64,000 nucleotides of DNA from the NCBI GenBank assembly GCA_963782465.1, contig CAWAJR010000004.1, positions 186,001 through 250,000 on the forward strand, in the 5' to 3' direction. The translations under genes were made by a program, and so were the position numbers. This DNA comes from JAODBJ01 sp963782465. GTDB taxonomy: Bacteria; Actinomycetota; Acidimicrobiia; IMCC26256; PALSA-610. Below the pieces are notes generated by a model. That model was not told where the DNA came from. It was given only the letters and a program-made list of their open reading frames with translations, and made no database searches. The first letter of the stretch is position 1, and each line of letters opens with the position of its first letter. Positions 44,876 to 54,858 of the stretch are shown here, piece by piece.

Positions 44876-47836
44876 ATGGGCACGGCGGAACGATCCAGGA
44901 CTCGGCGCTCCACGCGCCCGCCATCGCGGTTCCGGAGGGTCGCGACGGTCGTCACCGTCGCGTTGCTGGCGCTGTTCCAGCTCGTCGCGCTGGGCGGGCG
45001 CCCCCAACCCGCCCGCGCCGACGAAGCCGAGAACGCGCTGGTCGACACGACCGTCGCCGACTTCAACGCGGGCACGCCGGGTTGGAGCAGCGCGGTCACC
45101 GACACCGGCAACGGCGAAGTCATTCTCTTCCCGTGCGCGTGGGCCGACTTCGACGGCACCTCGCTGCCGGTCGGCGACTGGACCGCGGAAGCGTGGAACG
45201 ACGGCGGCACCGCGACGGTCGCGAATGGTTCGGTGGTCGTCGACGGCAGCCAGGTGGGGAGCACCACGAGCTGGGCTTCCGGGCACCTCCTCGACTTCAC
45301 CGCCACGTTCACGGCCGATCCGTACGAGCACGTCGGCTTCGCGACCGAAGCGTTCAACGGGCCGTGGGCCCTGTTCAGCACCGGCATCACGGGCACCGCG
45401 CTGCAGGTGCGCACGCTCGATTCGGACGGCGGCAGTTCGTACGACGAGACGATCCCGGGCGACTGGCTCGGGAGCGCGCACCACTACAGCATCCTGTGGA
45501 ACGCCGATCAGGTCACCTTCTTCGTCGACGGCCAGCAGGTCGCGCAGCACAACGTGACGCTGCCCGGGCTCTTGCGCGTGGCGGCGAGCGACTTCACCGT
45601 CGGCGGAGGGTCGGTGACCCTCGACCGCATGGTGATGTCGCCGTACGTGTCGAACGGCTGGTTCACGTCACGGGTGCTCGACGCCGGCGCGCCCTCGGCG
45701 CTCGGTACCTTCAGCGCCGACACGGTCGTGCCCGCGGCCACCGGCATCCAGTTCGAGGTGCGCAGCGGCAACACCGCGGTACCCGACGCGACGTGGACCG
45801 ATTGGGCGGCGATCACGCCCGGCCAGCAGGTCGGTGCGACCGCCCGCTACGTGCAGTACATGGCGACGATGACGTCGTCGGATCGCGACGCCACACCGGT
45901 ACTGAACGGCGTGTCGATCGCGCTCGGCGCGTCCCCGCCCACGAACCATGCGCCCGTGGCGGCCGACGACTCGATCGGCGGCCCCGAGGACACGGCGCTC
46001 GCGCGGCACGGCTCCGGAGTGCTCGGCAACGACTCCGACCCCGACGGTGATGCGTTGACGGCGGTGCTCGTGACCGAGCCGGAGCACGGCGACCTCGCGC
46101 TCTCGTCCGACGGTGGGTTCACGTACACGCCCGACGCGAACTGGAACGGCGTCGACCACTTCACGTACCAAGCGAGCGACGGGTCGCTCGTCTCCAACGT
46201 GGCCACCGTGACGATCACCGTGTCGGCCGTGAACGACGCGCCCGTGATCACGAACCCGGGCAACAAATCCTCGGCCGCGGGCGAGGCGGTGAACTTCGCG
46301 GTGAGCGCATCGGATGTCGACGGCGACCCGGTGACGTTCTCCGCCACCGGCCTGCCTCCGGGAGTCGAGATCGCGCCTGACGGCACGGTGAGCGGCGCGG
46401 CATCGACCGCGGCGGGGAGCCCGTTCAGCGTGGAGGTCGTCGCCGACGACGGTCACGGCGGTACCGACACCGCGACGTTCTCGTGGACGGTGGTGGAAGG
46501 TGAGACCGCGCCGGTTGCATCCGACGACCACTTCACGACCTCGGAGGACACCACGCTGACCGCGCCGGCGGGCAGCGTCACTGCCAACGACCACGACGCC
46601 GACGGCGACCCGTTGACGGCCGAACTCGTCGCGGCACCCGCACACGGCTCATTGACCTTCGACGCCGACGGCGGCTTCGTCTACCGGCCGGCGGCGAACT
46701 GGCACGGCACGGACCACTTCACCTACCGCGACTCCGACGGCGTGCTGTCGTCGGCTGCCGCGACGGTCACGATCGTGGTGACTTCGGTGAACGACACACC
46801 CGTCGCGGCGAACGACGCGTACACCACGAAGGAAGGGCACACGCTGCGCGTCGCGTCGCCCGGGGTGCTGCGCAACGACTCCGACATCGACGGCGACGGG
46901 CTGACGGCAAGGTTGGTGAGCGCGCCCGCGCACGGCCACCTGGCCCTCGCCGCCAATGGCAGCCTGACGTACACCCCGGTCACCGGCTGGAGCGGGACCG
47001 ACCACTTCACGTACCGGGCTTTCGACGGGATCGCGTCGTCGAAGCGGGCGACGGTCACGATCACCGTGACCGCGCGCGTCGCGACCGCGGTGCCCGAGGG
47101 CTACCGGATCGTCACCGCCGACGGGCAGATCTCGTCGTTCGGCAACTTGCCGGCCGTCGGTTCGGCGAGCATCGCGGGGCACGGCACGATCGTCGCGATG
47201 GCGGCGACGCCGACCGACCATGGTGCGTGGCTGGCGTCGTCGACCGGCAGCGTGTTCGCGGTGGGCGACGCCCGCTCCTACGGTTCGGTCGGCGGGCTGC
47301 ACCTCGACGCGCCGATCGTCGGCATGGCCGCGACGCCGAGTGGTCACGGCTACTGGATGGTCGCGTCCGACGGCGGGATCTTCGCGTTCGGCGACGCCCA
47401 CTTCTACAACTCGATGGGCGGCAAACACCTGAACCAGCCGATCGTCGGCATCGCCTCGACGCCGAGTGGTCACGGCTACTGGCTGGTCGCGTCCGACGGC
47501 GGGATCTTCAGCTTCGGCGACGCGAAGTTCTACGGCTCGACCGGCGCCATTCGCCTGCAACGGCCGGTCGTCGGCATGAGCACGACCGCCTCGGGCCACG
47601 GCTACCGGCTGGTCGCGTCCGACGGCGGGATCTTCAGCTTCGGCGACGCGAAGTTCTACGGCTCGACCGGCGCCATTCGCCTGCAACGGCCGGTCGTCGG
47701 CATGAGCACGACCGCCTCGGGCCACGGCTACTGGCTGGTGGCCTCCGACGGCGGGGTCTTCTGCTTCGGCGACGCCGAGTTCTACGGCTCGAACGGGAAC
47801 CACGTCGCGACGTCGCCGGTCGTCGCGATGGGGTGA
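44876..47836 (+). CDS. Large secreted adhesin-like protein with cadherin-like and GYW repeats
   Basis: A 986-residue protein. A signal peptide (TVVTVALLALFQLVAL) is followed by a LamG/concanavalin-like domain (residues about 55-260), a further domain to about 350, then three VCBS/cadherin-like repeats with the signature NDSDPDGDALTAVLV---HG-L-----G-FTYTPDANWNGVDHFTY (from about 360, 545 and 640) and one putative-Ig domain between the first two. The C-terminus has six repeats of 42 residues with YWLVASDGGIFSFGDAKFYGSTG, probably a propeller. Two of these are almost identical at DNA level. Extracellular attachment or polymer binding is inferred. Confidence 0.88.
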   Translation: MGTAERSRTRRSTRPPSRFRRVATVVTVALLALFQLVALGGRPQPARADEAENALVDTTVADFNAGTPGWSSAVTDTGNGEVILFPCAWADFDGTSLPVGDWTAEAWNDGGTATVANGSVVVDGSQVGSTTSWASGHLLDFTATFTADPYEHVGFATEAFNGPWALFSTGITGTALQVRTLDSDGGSSYDETIPGDWLGSAHHYSILWNADQVTFFVDGQQVAQHNVTLPGLLRVAASDFTVGGGSVTLDRMVMSPYVSNGWFTSRVLDAGAPSALGTFSADTVVPAATGIQFEVRSGNTAVPDATWTDWAAITPGQQVGATARYVQYMATMTSSDRDATPVLNGVSIALGASPPTNHAPVAADDSIGGPEDTALARHGSGVLGNDSDPDGDALTAVLVTEPEHGDLALSSDGGFTYTPDANWNGVDHFTYQASDGSLVSNVATVTITVSAVNDAPVITNPGNKSSAAGEAVNFAVSASDVDGDPVTFSATGLPPGVEIAPDGTVSGAASTAAGSPFSVEVVADDGHGGTDTATFSWTVVEGETAPVASDDHFTTSEDTTLTAPAGSVTANDHDADGDPLTAELVAAPAHGSLTFDADGGFVYRPAANWHGTDHFTYRDSDGVLSSAAATVTIVVTSVNDTPVAANDAYTTKEGHTLRVASPGVLRNDSDIDGDGLTARLVSAPAHGHLALAANGSLTYTPVTGWSGTDHFTYRAFDGIASSKRATVTITVTARVATAVPEGYRIVTADGQISSFGNLPAVGSASIAGHGTIVAMAATPTDHGAWLASSTGSVFAVGDARSYGSVGGLHLDAPIVGMAATPSGHGYWMVASDGGIFAFGDAHFYNSMGGKHLNQPIVGIASTPSGHGYWLVASDGGIFSFGDAKFYGSTGAIRLQRPVVGMSTTASGHGYRLVASDGGIFSFGDAKFYGSTGAIRLQRPVVGMSTTASGHGYWLVASDGGVFCFGDAEFYGSNGNHVATSPVVAMG
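47481..47732 (+). repeat. 126-bp near-identical tandem duplication
   Basis: 47481-47606 and 47607-47732 match base for base except the last position (TACC versus TACT), giving two identical 42-residue propeller repeats apart from Trp to Arg. Neighbouring repeats differ at many bases, so this is a recent duplication. Confidence 0.85.
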
Positions 47837-47850
47837 TCGGGCCGCCCAAC

Positions 47851-47905
47851 CGATCGCCTCGTAGCCGCGTTCAGGTAGGGAGTGCCGCAGCAGTCGAGGC
47901 GATCG
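47851..47905. terminator. Possible hairpin between convergent genes
   Basis: CGATCGCCTCG and CGAGGCGATCG are perfect 11-bp arms, but the loop is 33 nt. It lies between the ends of two convergent genes, where a bidirectional terminator would be expected. The long loop keeps confidence low. Confidence 0.3.
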
Positions 47906-48005
47906 CCTTGTCGTCATCCACGACGGTTGGCGATGCACCAAGGGGGCGCGACGCACCGATGGCCTCGCGCCGCTCCTTGGGGTCCCCGCGGGACGCCGAA
48001 GTGCG

Positions 48006-50727
48006 TCAGGCGCGTGCGAGCGCGTCGCGAAGTTCCCGGCGCGTGCTGATGCCGAGCTTCGTGAACACCTTGCGCAGGTGGTACTCGACCGTCCGCGGGC
48101 TGATGAACAGCTGTGCGCCAATCTCGGGGTTCGTGAGCCCGTCGCGCGCAAGGCGCGCGATCTGTGCTTCCTGCGGCGTGAGCTCGTCGTACGTCCCGGA
48201 CGCCCGTTTGCGTACGGTCTCGCCGGTTGCGAGCAGCTCTCGCCGAGCACGCTCGGCAAATGCCTCCGCTCCCATTCGGGTGAACATTTCGAGCGCTGTG
48301 CGGAGCTGGCGGCGAGCATCGATCCGGCGTTGCGCCCGCCGGAGCCATTCGCCGTAGAGGAGGTGGCTGCGGGCGAGGTGAACGACGATGCGCGTTCGCG
48401 CGAGCCGTTCGATCGCCTCGCAGTAGAGGAGTTCTGGTGCCTCGTCGTTCAACAGTGCGCGAGAACGGGCCTCGACCCCGAGTGCCCAGTCGGTGCCGCT
48501 CGCGCTCGTGTGCTCCGCGAGTTGCGCACAGGCGCCCGCTGCGTCGTCGGGACAGTTGCTTCGAGCCGCCGCTTCCACCAGCTCGACGAGCGCCCATCCG
48601 AACAAGCTCAAGTCGTCGTGCACGGTTGCGCGTTGGGCCGCCGCTCGTGCGTCGTCGTAGCGGGCCAACCCGTTGTACAGCACGGCGGTCGCGTACTCCG
48701 CCAGCGCGACGGCACGCCCCTCGCCCCTCGCTTCGGCGCCGGCGACACTGGCCTGGATCATCGGCAACGCAACGCGTTCGTCACCGCGCCAGGCGGCAAT
48801 CACGAGCGAGGTGTACGTGAGTCGAAGGCTGCCGGTTGCCTCCGTGATCGCGTCAGCCTGGTCGACCGACGCCGCGGCCGCGTCGAAGTCGCCCGCGTGC
48901 ACCTGCACACCCGCTCGGCTGCTGGCGGCAATCGGAAGCTCGCTGAGCGCGCCCACGTCCTGCGCAAAACGAACGTGGCGAGACGCGAGCTCATGCCACG
49001 ATTCGTCGTCCCAAATGTCGGGTGCGACTCGGCAGGCCAGCCAGAGCGAGCGGTTGTTCTCCGGGAGATGTCGGTCGTCGCGTCGAAACGCGCGCAACGC
49101 GTCACGGAGCTGAGGGAGGCTTGCCGCGTAACCCTGGGTGAACCGTGTGGCCAGGCCATCGAGCAGGAGGTCGCTGGCGTTGGGCGGCTGGGGAGCTGCC
49201 GGGGCGGAACAGGCCGCTTCCGCAGCTTGGCGCGCTCCCCCGCCGTGACCGAGGCGCCCGGCGTAGATCGCGGCTTCGAGTGCGTCGAGGTAGGTCCGGC
49301 GCGCCAGCGCGGCATCGAGCGGCACGAGACGCTTGGCCGCATCCAGCAGGAGTGGAGGCGCGCTCCTGCCCCGAGTTCGAACAAATTCGGTCTGCGCGCG
49401 TAACCGCTCGAGCCGCGCGTGCTGCAGGTCGTCGAGTGCGCCCATTTCCGCGATCGCGAGCAGATGGAGCGCCACATCGGGCGCAGCTGCTTCCAACTTC
49501 GCGTCGGCCGCATCGAGGGCGCGCCGGCTCCGACACCCCGGATCGGGTGTGAGCTCGGTCGATCGTTCGAGGAACGCTGCCGCCGCGGCGATCCCGCCGC
49601 GCGCCGAGCGCGGTTCGCGCACCGTTCGAGTTCGTCCGCAAGACGCTCGTCGAGCCCCTCGGTCCCGTGCGCGCGATGCCACGCTCGACGTTCCGGATCA
49701 ATCTCGGGATCGGTCGCCTCCGCCAGCGCGAGATGCACGCGCCGGCGGTCGCTCAGCCTCGCGGCACGGTACGCCGCGGCGCGCACGAGCGGGTGCCGAA
49801 CGCGCACCCGCGTCCCGACGTCGATCAGGCCGGAGCCTTCGGCGGCCGCGACGGCATCGGGGCGAATGCCGAGGTGGTCCACCGCGCGCCAGAGCAGCGC
49901 GGCATCGCCCGTTGGCTCCGCCGCCGCGATGAGCAAGACGAGTCGCGCGTCACGCGGTACGGCCGCGACGCGCGTGGAGAAGCTCTGCTGAATGCGGTTG
50001 GGCAACGGTAGGGCACTCGGAAGCCCGAAACCACCAGCAAGCACGGCCGGGGTCAACCCCCGCGGGAGTTCGAGTAGTGCGAGCGGGTTGCCTCGTGCGT
50101 CGGCGACGATGCGATCACGCACTCGCTCGTCGAGGCGCCCCGGGACGGTCTCGTCGAGCAACCGTCGAGCCTCGCGGTCGCCGATCCCGCCGACGACCAG
50201 TTCGGGCAGTGCCTGCAGGCCCGCGGCGTCGTCGGGCTCCCAACCGCGAAGAGCAACGCAACTCGATCGGCCAAGAGGCGCCGGGCAACGAACGCGAACG
50301 CTTGCAGCGATGCCCGGTCGACCCATTGCGCGTCGTCGACGATGCACATGAGCGGCCGTTCCGCCGCCATCTCGGCGAGCAGGCTCAAGACTGCGAGCGC
50401 AACAAGGAAACGATCGGGTGCATCGCCTTCCGACTGCCCGAACACGACCCGTATCGCGTTCTGCTGCGGCGCCGGCAAGCGATCGATTTGCCCGAGCATC
50501 GGCGCGCACAGGTGATGGACGGCCGCGTACGCGAGCTCCATCTCCGATTCGACGCCGCTCGTGCGGGCGACGCGCCAACCCAGTGCCTGCTCGGCGACGT
50601 ACTCCAGGAGCGCGGTCTTGCCCACGCCCGCCTCGCCGCGCAGCACGAGCGTTTCGCTGCGACCCGATTTCACCTGGCGCAGAAGTGCGTCCAACCGCGC
50701 GCACTCGGGAGCCCTGCCGCGCAACAT
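48006..50727 (-). CDS. LuxR-family regulator with AAA/STAND ATPase (frame-broken twice)
   Basis: Read through two breaks this is about 907 residues. First frame: Walker A GEAGVGKT (residues 31-38), ELAYAAVHHLCAPML, Walker B LMCIVDDAQWVDR. Second frame (after about 50241): GNPLALLELPRGLTPAVLAGG, HPLVRAAAY, DLAEATDPEIDPERRAWH-like. Third frame (after about 49605): helical TPR-like region ending with a LuxR helix-turn-helix LTPQEAQIARLARDGLTNPEIGAQLFISPRTVEYHLRKVFTKLG. One base is missing at each break. Such LAL/MalT-like regulators are ATP-dependent activators. The next genes on this strand begin 177 bp upstream and could be targets. Confidence 0.87.
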
Positions 50728-50904
50728 CTCTTTCCGCTCTCTTCTGCCCCCCGACGGAGTGTACGACGCAGGCGCGTCGGCGTCGCCGGGCGATTTGAGC
50801 GGTCTGCGGCGCGATCAGTCGGCGCCTCGGTGAGCGGGCACTTGTTCCCGCCGCGCTGGGTTGCTGCTCCGAGTCGGAGCGGAGCAGCAACCCGGCGGTA
50901 TCCG

Positions 50905-51660
50905 TCACTTCGGAGGGGCGCTCCGGCTGAGCCAGTCGTCGAAACGGGTCGGGCCGAGTTCGGCGCCGTCGCCCGGGACGAGCGAGCGCTCGCTCAGCAG
51001 ATAGCCGTAGTACGGCGCGTTCGGATCGGCGACGACGTCTCGCGCGTCGCCGAGTGCTCGCAACCCGTGCCGGACGAATTCGTCGAACCGGAACTGCTCG
51101 GGACCGCCGACTTCGACCGTGCCGTTGAGCGGCGCGCCCAACGCGACCGTCGCAACCGCGGCGGCGACATCGTCGGCGGCCATCGGCTGGAACAGGACCG
51201 GCGCGATCCGCACGGTGTCGCCTTCGGTCCCGGCGTCGGCGAGAGGCTTCAGGAACTCGAAGAACTGCGTCGCGTGCACGATCGAATACGGGATCGACGA
51301 CTGCTTGATCAGCTTCTCCTGCGCGACCTTGGCGCGGAAGTAGCCCTTGTCGCCGAGCCGTTCGGCGCCGACGACCGAGAGCGCGACGTGATGGCGCACG
51401 CCCGTTGCCGCCTCGGCGTCGAGGATGTTGCGGGTCCCGGTTTCGAAGAACTCGACCGCGGCGCGCTCTTCGAACGAGGGTGAGTTCGACACATCGACGA
51501 CAACCGAGGCACCGTCGAGCGCATCTTTGAGGCCTTCGCCGGTCAGCGTGTTGACGCCGGTGGACGGCGCGGCCGGTACCGCGTCGTAACCCTGCCCGGC
51601 GAGCTGCTGCACGAGCTTCGAGCCGATGAGCCCGGTACCGCCGATGACGACCATCTTCAT
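50905..51660 (-). CDS. NAD(P)-binding oxidoreductase (NmrA/atypical SDR)
   Basis: A 251-residue Rossmann-fold protein: MVVIGGTGLIGSKLVQQLAGQGYDAV with the GxxGxxG motif, VVVDVSNSPSFEERAA, GVRHHVALSVVGAERL, SIVHATQFFEFLKPLADAG. The classic SDR tyrosine-lysine pair is not present, so it belongs to the NmrA-like atypical group that often senses redox state or reduces quinones. It is 26 bp downstream of the chloroperoxidase-like hydrolase, same strand; co-transcription is likely. Confidence 0.9.
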   Translation of the reverse strand: MKMVVIGGTGLIGSKLVQQLAGQGYDAVPAAPSTGVNTLTGEGLKDALDGASVVVDVSNSPSFEERAAVEFFETGTRNILDAEAATGVRHHVALSVVGAERLGDKGYFRAKVAQEKLIKQSSIPYSIVHATQFFEFLKPLADAGTEGDTVRIAPVLFQPMAADDVAAAVATVALGAPLNGTVEVGGPEQFRFDEFVRHGLRALGDARDVVADPNAPYYGYLLSERSLVPGDGAELGPTRFDDWLSRSAPPK

Positions 51661-51686
51661 GATGAACCTTCTTTCGTGAGGGCGAC

Positions 51687-52505
51687 TCAGCTCTCCAGGA
51701 AGGCGAGCAGGTCGGCGTTGATCTGGGACTGGTGCGTCGCGGTGAGGCCGTGCGGTGCGGCCGGGTAGTAGATGTCCTTCGCGTTCTTGATGATCCCCGC
51801 CGACCGCATCGAGTTGCCGACCGGGACGACTTGGTCGTCTTCGCCGTGCACCAACAATGTCGGAACGTCGAACTGCTCGAGGTCACCGCTGAAGTCGCTC
51901 TCCGCGAGGGACTGCACGCACTCGTACGAGTTCTTGAGGCCCGACTGCATGCTCCATGCCCAGAACTGGTCGAGCAGGCCCTGCGAAACCTGCGTCCCCG
52001 GCCGGTTGGCTCCGTAGAACTGGAGCGCGAGGTCCTTGTAGAACTGCGACCGGTCGTTGGCCATCCCCGCCAGGAGCCCGTCGAACGCCTCGATCGGCAA
52101 CCCCTCGGGGTTCGCGTCCGCCTTCAACAGGGCCGGCGGCACCGCGGAGATCAGCACGGCCTTCGCGACGCGTGCTGTGCCATGCCGACCGATGTAACGC
52201 GCGACTTCGCCCCCGCCCGTCGAATGGCCCACCACCGTGATGTCGTGAAGGTCGAGCGCGTCGATCACCGCGGCGAGGTCGTCGGCGTAACCGTCCATGT
52301 TGTTCCCCGACGACGGCTGGCTCGAACGGCCGTGGCCGCGCCGGTCGTGGGCGACGACGCGGAAGCCGTGCCGGGCCAGGAACAGCATCTGGCCGTCCCA
52401 TGCATCGGCGTTCAGCGGCCATCCGTGGGAAAGGGTCACCGCGGGCCCTTCGCCCCAGTCCTTGTAATAGATCTCGGTGCCGTCTTTGGTCGTGATGGTG
52501 CTCAT
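51687..52505 (-). CDS. Alpha/beta-hydrolase, non-haem chloroperoxidase/arylesterase type
   Basis: A 272-residue hydrolase starting MSTITTKDGTEIYYKDWGEGPAVTLSHGWPLNADAWDGQM, typical of the cofactor-free haloperoxidase/esterase group. FRVVAHDRRGHGRSSQP and the elbow VVGHSTGGGEVARYIGRHG place the nucleophile serine in GHSTG; the acid is in LVHGEDDQVVP and the histidine in AAPHGLTATH. Such enzymes hydrolyse esters and may form peracids. Start ATG 52505 follows AAGGAG. First gene of a two-gene unit with the NmrA-like reductase. Confidence 0.94.
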   Translation of the reverse strand: MSTITTKDGTEIYYKDWGEGPAVTLSHGWPLNADAWDGQMLFLARHGFRVVAHDRRGHGRSSQPSSGNNMDGYADDLAAVIDALDLHDITVVGHSTGGGEVARYIGRHGTARVAKAVLISAVPPALLKADANPEGLPIEAFDGLLAGMANDRSQFYKDLALQFYGANRPGTQVSQGLLDQFWAWSMQSGLKNSYECVQSLAESDFSGDLEQFDVPTLLVHGEDDQVVPVGNSMRSAGIIKNAKDIYYPAAPHGLTATHQSQINADLLAFLES

Positions 52506-52764
52506 TGGTCGACTCCTTGCGACAGCTGCGTGACAATGAGCACCGTCGCGTCCGCGCGGCGGCGATCGCCTCCGTGGAACACCCCAGTCGGGTACGCACG
52601 CGCCGGCGACGCGGGACCAGGGCAACAAAACCGTAGATACGGGCGCAAAGGCACGGAGCGCCCCACATCCGGTACCCGCGACCGTGATGCCGTACGCCCC
52701 CCGCGTCGCAGACTCGGGTGTTCCACGGACGCGACCGGGTTCCCGCAGGCGCGACCGTGGCGTC

Positions 52765-52917
52765 ATGACGATGTACTTGCCGAACAACTACCTACGACCG
52801 ACGGGCTCCGAGGTCGCCGAGTTCATCGACGCCCAGCTCGTGGCCGAGACCGCGGGGCCGGTGCCCGTAGCGCCGGCTCGCATGGCCTTGCCGGCCCGGC
52901 GGCTACGGCGCCGGTGA
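52765..52917 (+). CDS. Small hypothetical protein
   Basis: ATG 52765 opens a 50-residue frame: MTMYLPNNYLRPTGSEVAEFIDAQ, then LVAETAGPVPVAPARMALP and an arginine-rich end (ARRLRRR). The first 30 residues have sensible composition (EVAEFIDAQLVAE as a helix), but the frame may continue elsewhere after a break. No known family. The position, between a divergent hydrolase and the next small gene, gives no clue. Confidence 0.4.
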   Translation: MTMYLPNNYLRPTGSEVAEFIDAQLVAETAGPVPVAPARMALPARRLRRR

Positions 52918-53014
52918 CCGAGGAGCGCGACGCGCAACTCGACGTCACCGCGGCGGGTGAGTGAGCCGCGCGGCGGAACGCAACCGGATCATGCGAAAGA
53001 AGGGTAGCCCGACC

Positions 53015-53311
53015 ATGGAAACCGCCGGCCAACAGACGGATCAGCAGCTCCGGTTCCTTCGGGACCTGCTGGAGGAAAACGCTTGGATCTCGGGCGACGT
53101 CCTGCAGATCGGCACGGCGATGTGGGCGGTCCACGGCGTCATCCTCGTCGACGGCAACGTGCTCATGGCCGAATTCGACAGCTACGACGAGGCCCGTCGC
53201 GCGCTCGATCAGCTGGGAACCGCGCCGGAGCCGGCGGATTCGCGCCGCGCTACGGCTCGGGTACCGGCTGCGGCGGAGGCGGGCCGATATAGCGAGAGCT
53301 CGGGCGGATGA
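53015..53311 (+). CDS. Uncharacterised 98-residue protein
   Basis: ATG 53015 begins METAGQQTDQQLRFLRDLLEENAWISGDVLQIGTAMWAVHG, VILVDGNVLMAEFDSYDEARRALDQL, then a low-complexity alanine and arginine tail that overlaps the last 60 bases of the convergent citrate synthase gene. The core (helix, strand, strand, helix) is about 75 residues, and the tail may be an artefact of a lost stop. An upstream in-frame ATG (52991) is possible. Function unknown. Confidence 0.55.
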   Translation: METAGQQTDQQLRFLRDLLEENAWISGDVLQIGTAMWAVHGVILVDGNVLMAEFDSYDEARRALDQLGTAPEPADSRRATARVPAAAEAGRYSESSGG

Positions 53312-54776
53312 TGCGGTTGTCGGCATGCTGCTCCAGCGCGTGCGCGCACCAGCCGATCACGCGGCTCGCCGCGAAGGTCGGAGTGAACAGGTCACGCGGG
53401 AAACCGCACTGGTCCATCACGACGGCCGCGTACCACTCGATGTTGGTGTGCAGCTCACGTCCGGGCTTCAACTCCGCGAGCGTGCGCTCGATCTCCGTCT
53501 CGACCTGTTCGGCGAACTGCACCAACTCGCCGCCGAGTTCCTCGGCGACGGCGCGCAGCATGACCGACCGTGGATCGGCGGTCCGGTAGACGGGATGGCC
53601 GAAGCCCATGATCCGGTCGCCACCCGCGACGGCATGGCGGACCCATTCCGCGGTTCGCTCCGGTGAGCCGATCGCATCGAGCGTGTCGAGCGCGCGGCTC
53701 GGCGAGCCACCGTGCAGCGGGCCCGACAACGAGGAAAGCGCGGCGACGACGACCGCGCCCAGATCGGCGCCGGTCGACGTCACGGCACGGGCGACGAACG
53801 TCGACGCGTTGAAGCCGTGGTCGACGCCGAGCACGAGGTACTGCTCGATCGCGCGCACCCGCACCGGATCGGCTTCCGCGCCATCGATCATGTAGAGGTA
53901 GTTCGCGACGTACGCGAGGTCGTCGCGCGGCGAGACCGGCGCCTCACCGTGACGCAGTCGATGGATCGCTGCGATGATCGTCGGCACGGCCGCGCAGAGC
54001 CGGAGCGCATGCAGCCGGAGCTGAGCGCGATCGACGTCGAGTGACGCAGGGAAGTCTTCGACGCCGGCGAGGAGCGAGATCGCACTGCGCAGCGCGGCGA
54101 TCGGTGCGGGCGTGTTGCGCGCGATCAGCGGGAGCGCGTCGAGGACGACGTCGGGCAGGCGCCGTAGCGGCGCGACTTCTTCGATGAACGCATCGCGCTC
54201 GGCGCGCGTCGGGAGTTGACCGTCGACGAGCAGCGACCACACGTCTTCGAAGGTGCGCTTCGCCGCCAGGTCGGGGGCCGCGTACTCGCGGTAGTGGTAG
54301 AAGCCTTCCTTCCCCCGAACGTCGCCCAGTGCGGTCTCGGCGACCACGACGCCCTTCAACCCTGCCGGCGCGGTCGCCGCGAGCTCGTCGGCAGGGCGCA
54401 GCTGCGCGCGCCCCATGAGGTCGCGCATGGAGATGACGCCCTTCAGCTCGCCGCCGGCAACGACTGGGATGTGGCGGTAGCCGCGGTCGGCGAGCTGGTG
54501 CCACGCCTGGTCGATCGTCGTGTCGGTGCCGACACATTCGACGTCGGCCACCATCCACTCCCGCACGTGAACGGTTGCGGGATCCGCGCGATCGGCTGCC
54601 GCGCGCAGGAGATCGCGTTCGGTGACGATGCCGATCGGGCGGTTGCCGTCGACGACCACGACCGAACCGATGCCGTGGGCGCGCATGCGCCCTGCCGCTG
54701 CCTCGAGCGTCTCATCGGGGGCCGCGGTGATCGCGGGCTGGGTCATCGCGTCCGCGACGGTCGGCGTGGTCGGCAT
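53250..54776 (-). CDS. CBS-domain-fused citrate synthase family protein
   Basis: A 508-residue fusion. Residues 5-125 are a pair of CBS domains (ADAMTQPAITAAPDETLEAAAGRMRAHGIGSVVVVDGNRPIGIVTERDLL, then a second ending LKGVISMRDLMGRAQ), which usually bind adenine nucleotides. Residues 135-495 are a citrate-synthase fold with His320 (DHGFNASTF), His355 (GPLHGGSPSRAL), His394 (GFGHPVYRTADPR), Arg403, and WCAHALEQ. The usual catalytic Asp of N-x-D-F is Glu447 here (NIEWY). So it could be a citrate or 2-methylcitrate synthase tuned by nucleotides, or a divergent member. AAAGGGGA stands before ATG 54776. It is divergent from a second citrate-synthase-like gene; their starts are 82 bp apart. Confidence 0.9.
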   Translation of the reverse strand: MPTTPTVADAMTQPAITAAPDETLEAAAGRMRAHGIGSVVVVDGNRPIGIVTERDLLRAAADRADPATVHVREWMVADVECVGTDTTIDQAWHQLADRGYRHIPVVAGGELKGVISMRDLMGRAQLRPADELAATAPAGLKGVVVAETALGDVRGKEGFYHYREYAAPDLAAKRTFEDVWSLLVDGQLPTRAERDAFIEEVAPLRRLPDVVLDALPLIARNTPAPIAALRSAISLLAGVEDFPASLDVDRAQLRLHALRLCAAVPTIIAAIHRLRHGEAPVSPRDDLAYVANYLYMIDGAEADPVRVRAIEQYLVLGVDHGFNASTFVARAVTSTGADLGAVVVAALSSLSGPLHGGSPSRALDTLDAIGSPERTAEWVRHAVAGGDRIMGFGHPVYRTADPRSVMLRAVAEELGGELVQFAEQVETEIERTLAELKPGRELHTNIEWYAAVVMDQCGFPRDLFTPTFAASRVIGWCAHALEQHADNRIIRPSSRYIGPPPPQPVPEP

Positions 54777-54830
54777 TCCGTTCCCCTTTGTTTTCGACCA
54801 TCGAAGCGCCGCCATCGCAATGTTGTCAAG

Positions 54831-54845
54831 ATTGATTGCATCAAT
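54831..54845. promoter_or_regulatory. Palindrome ATTGATTGCATCAAT between divergent citrate synthase genes
   Basis: ATTGAT-TGC-ATCAAT is a perfect 6-bp inverted repeat, 13 bp before the GTG of the HTH-fused gene and 54 bp before the CBS-fused gene, in an AT-rich patch of an otherwise GC-rich region. It is the only obvious operator in the shared promoter. The HTH domain of the neighbouring citrate-synthase fusion is the natural candidate ligand (inference). Confidence 0.55.
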
Positions 54846-54858
54846 GTAAGGTCGGAGG

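Noticed and set aside
48800..51886. A 1,028-residue minus-strand frame through the LuxR, NmrA and hydrolase genes
   Set aside because: Only its middle third (about 49600-50240) is real coding sequence, as the central part of the frame-broken LuxR gene. The rest is shadow.
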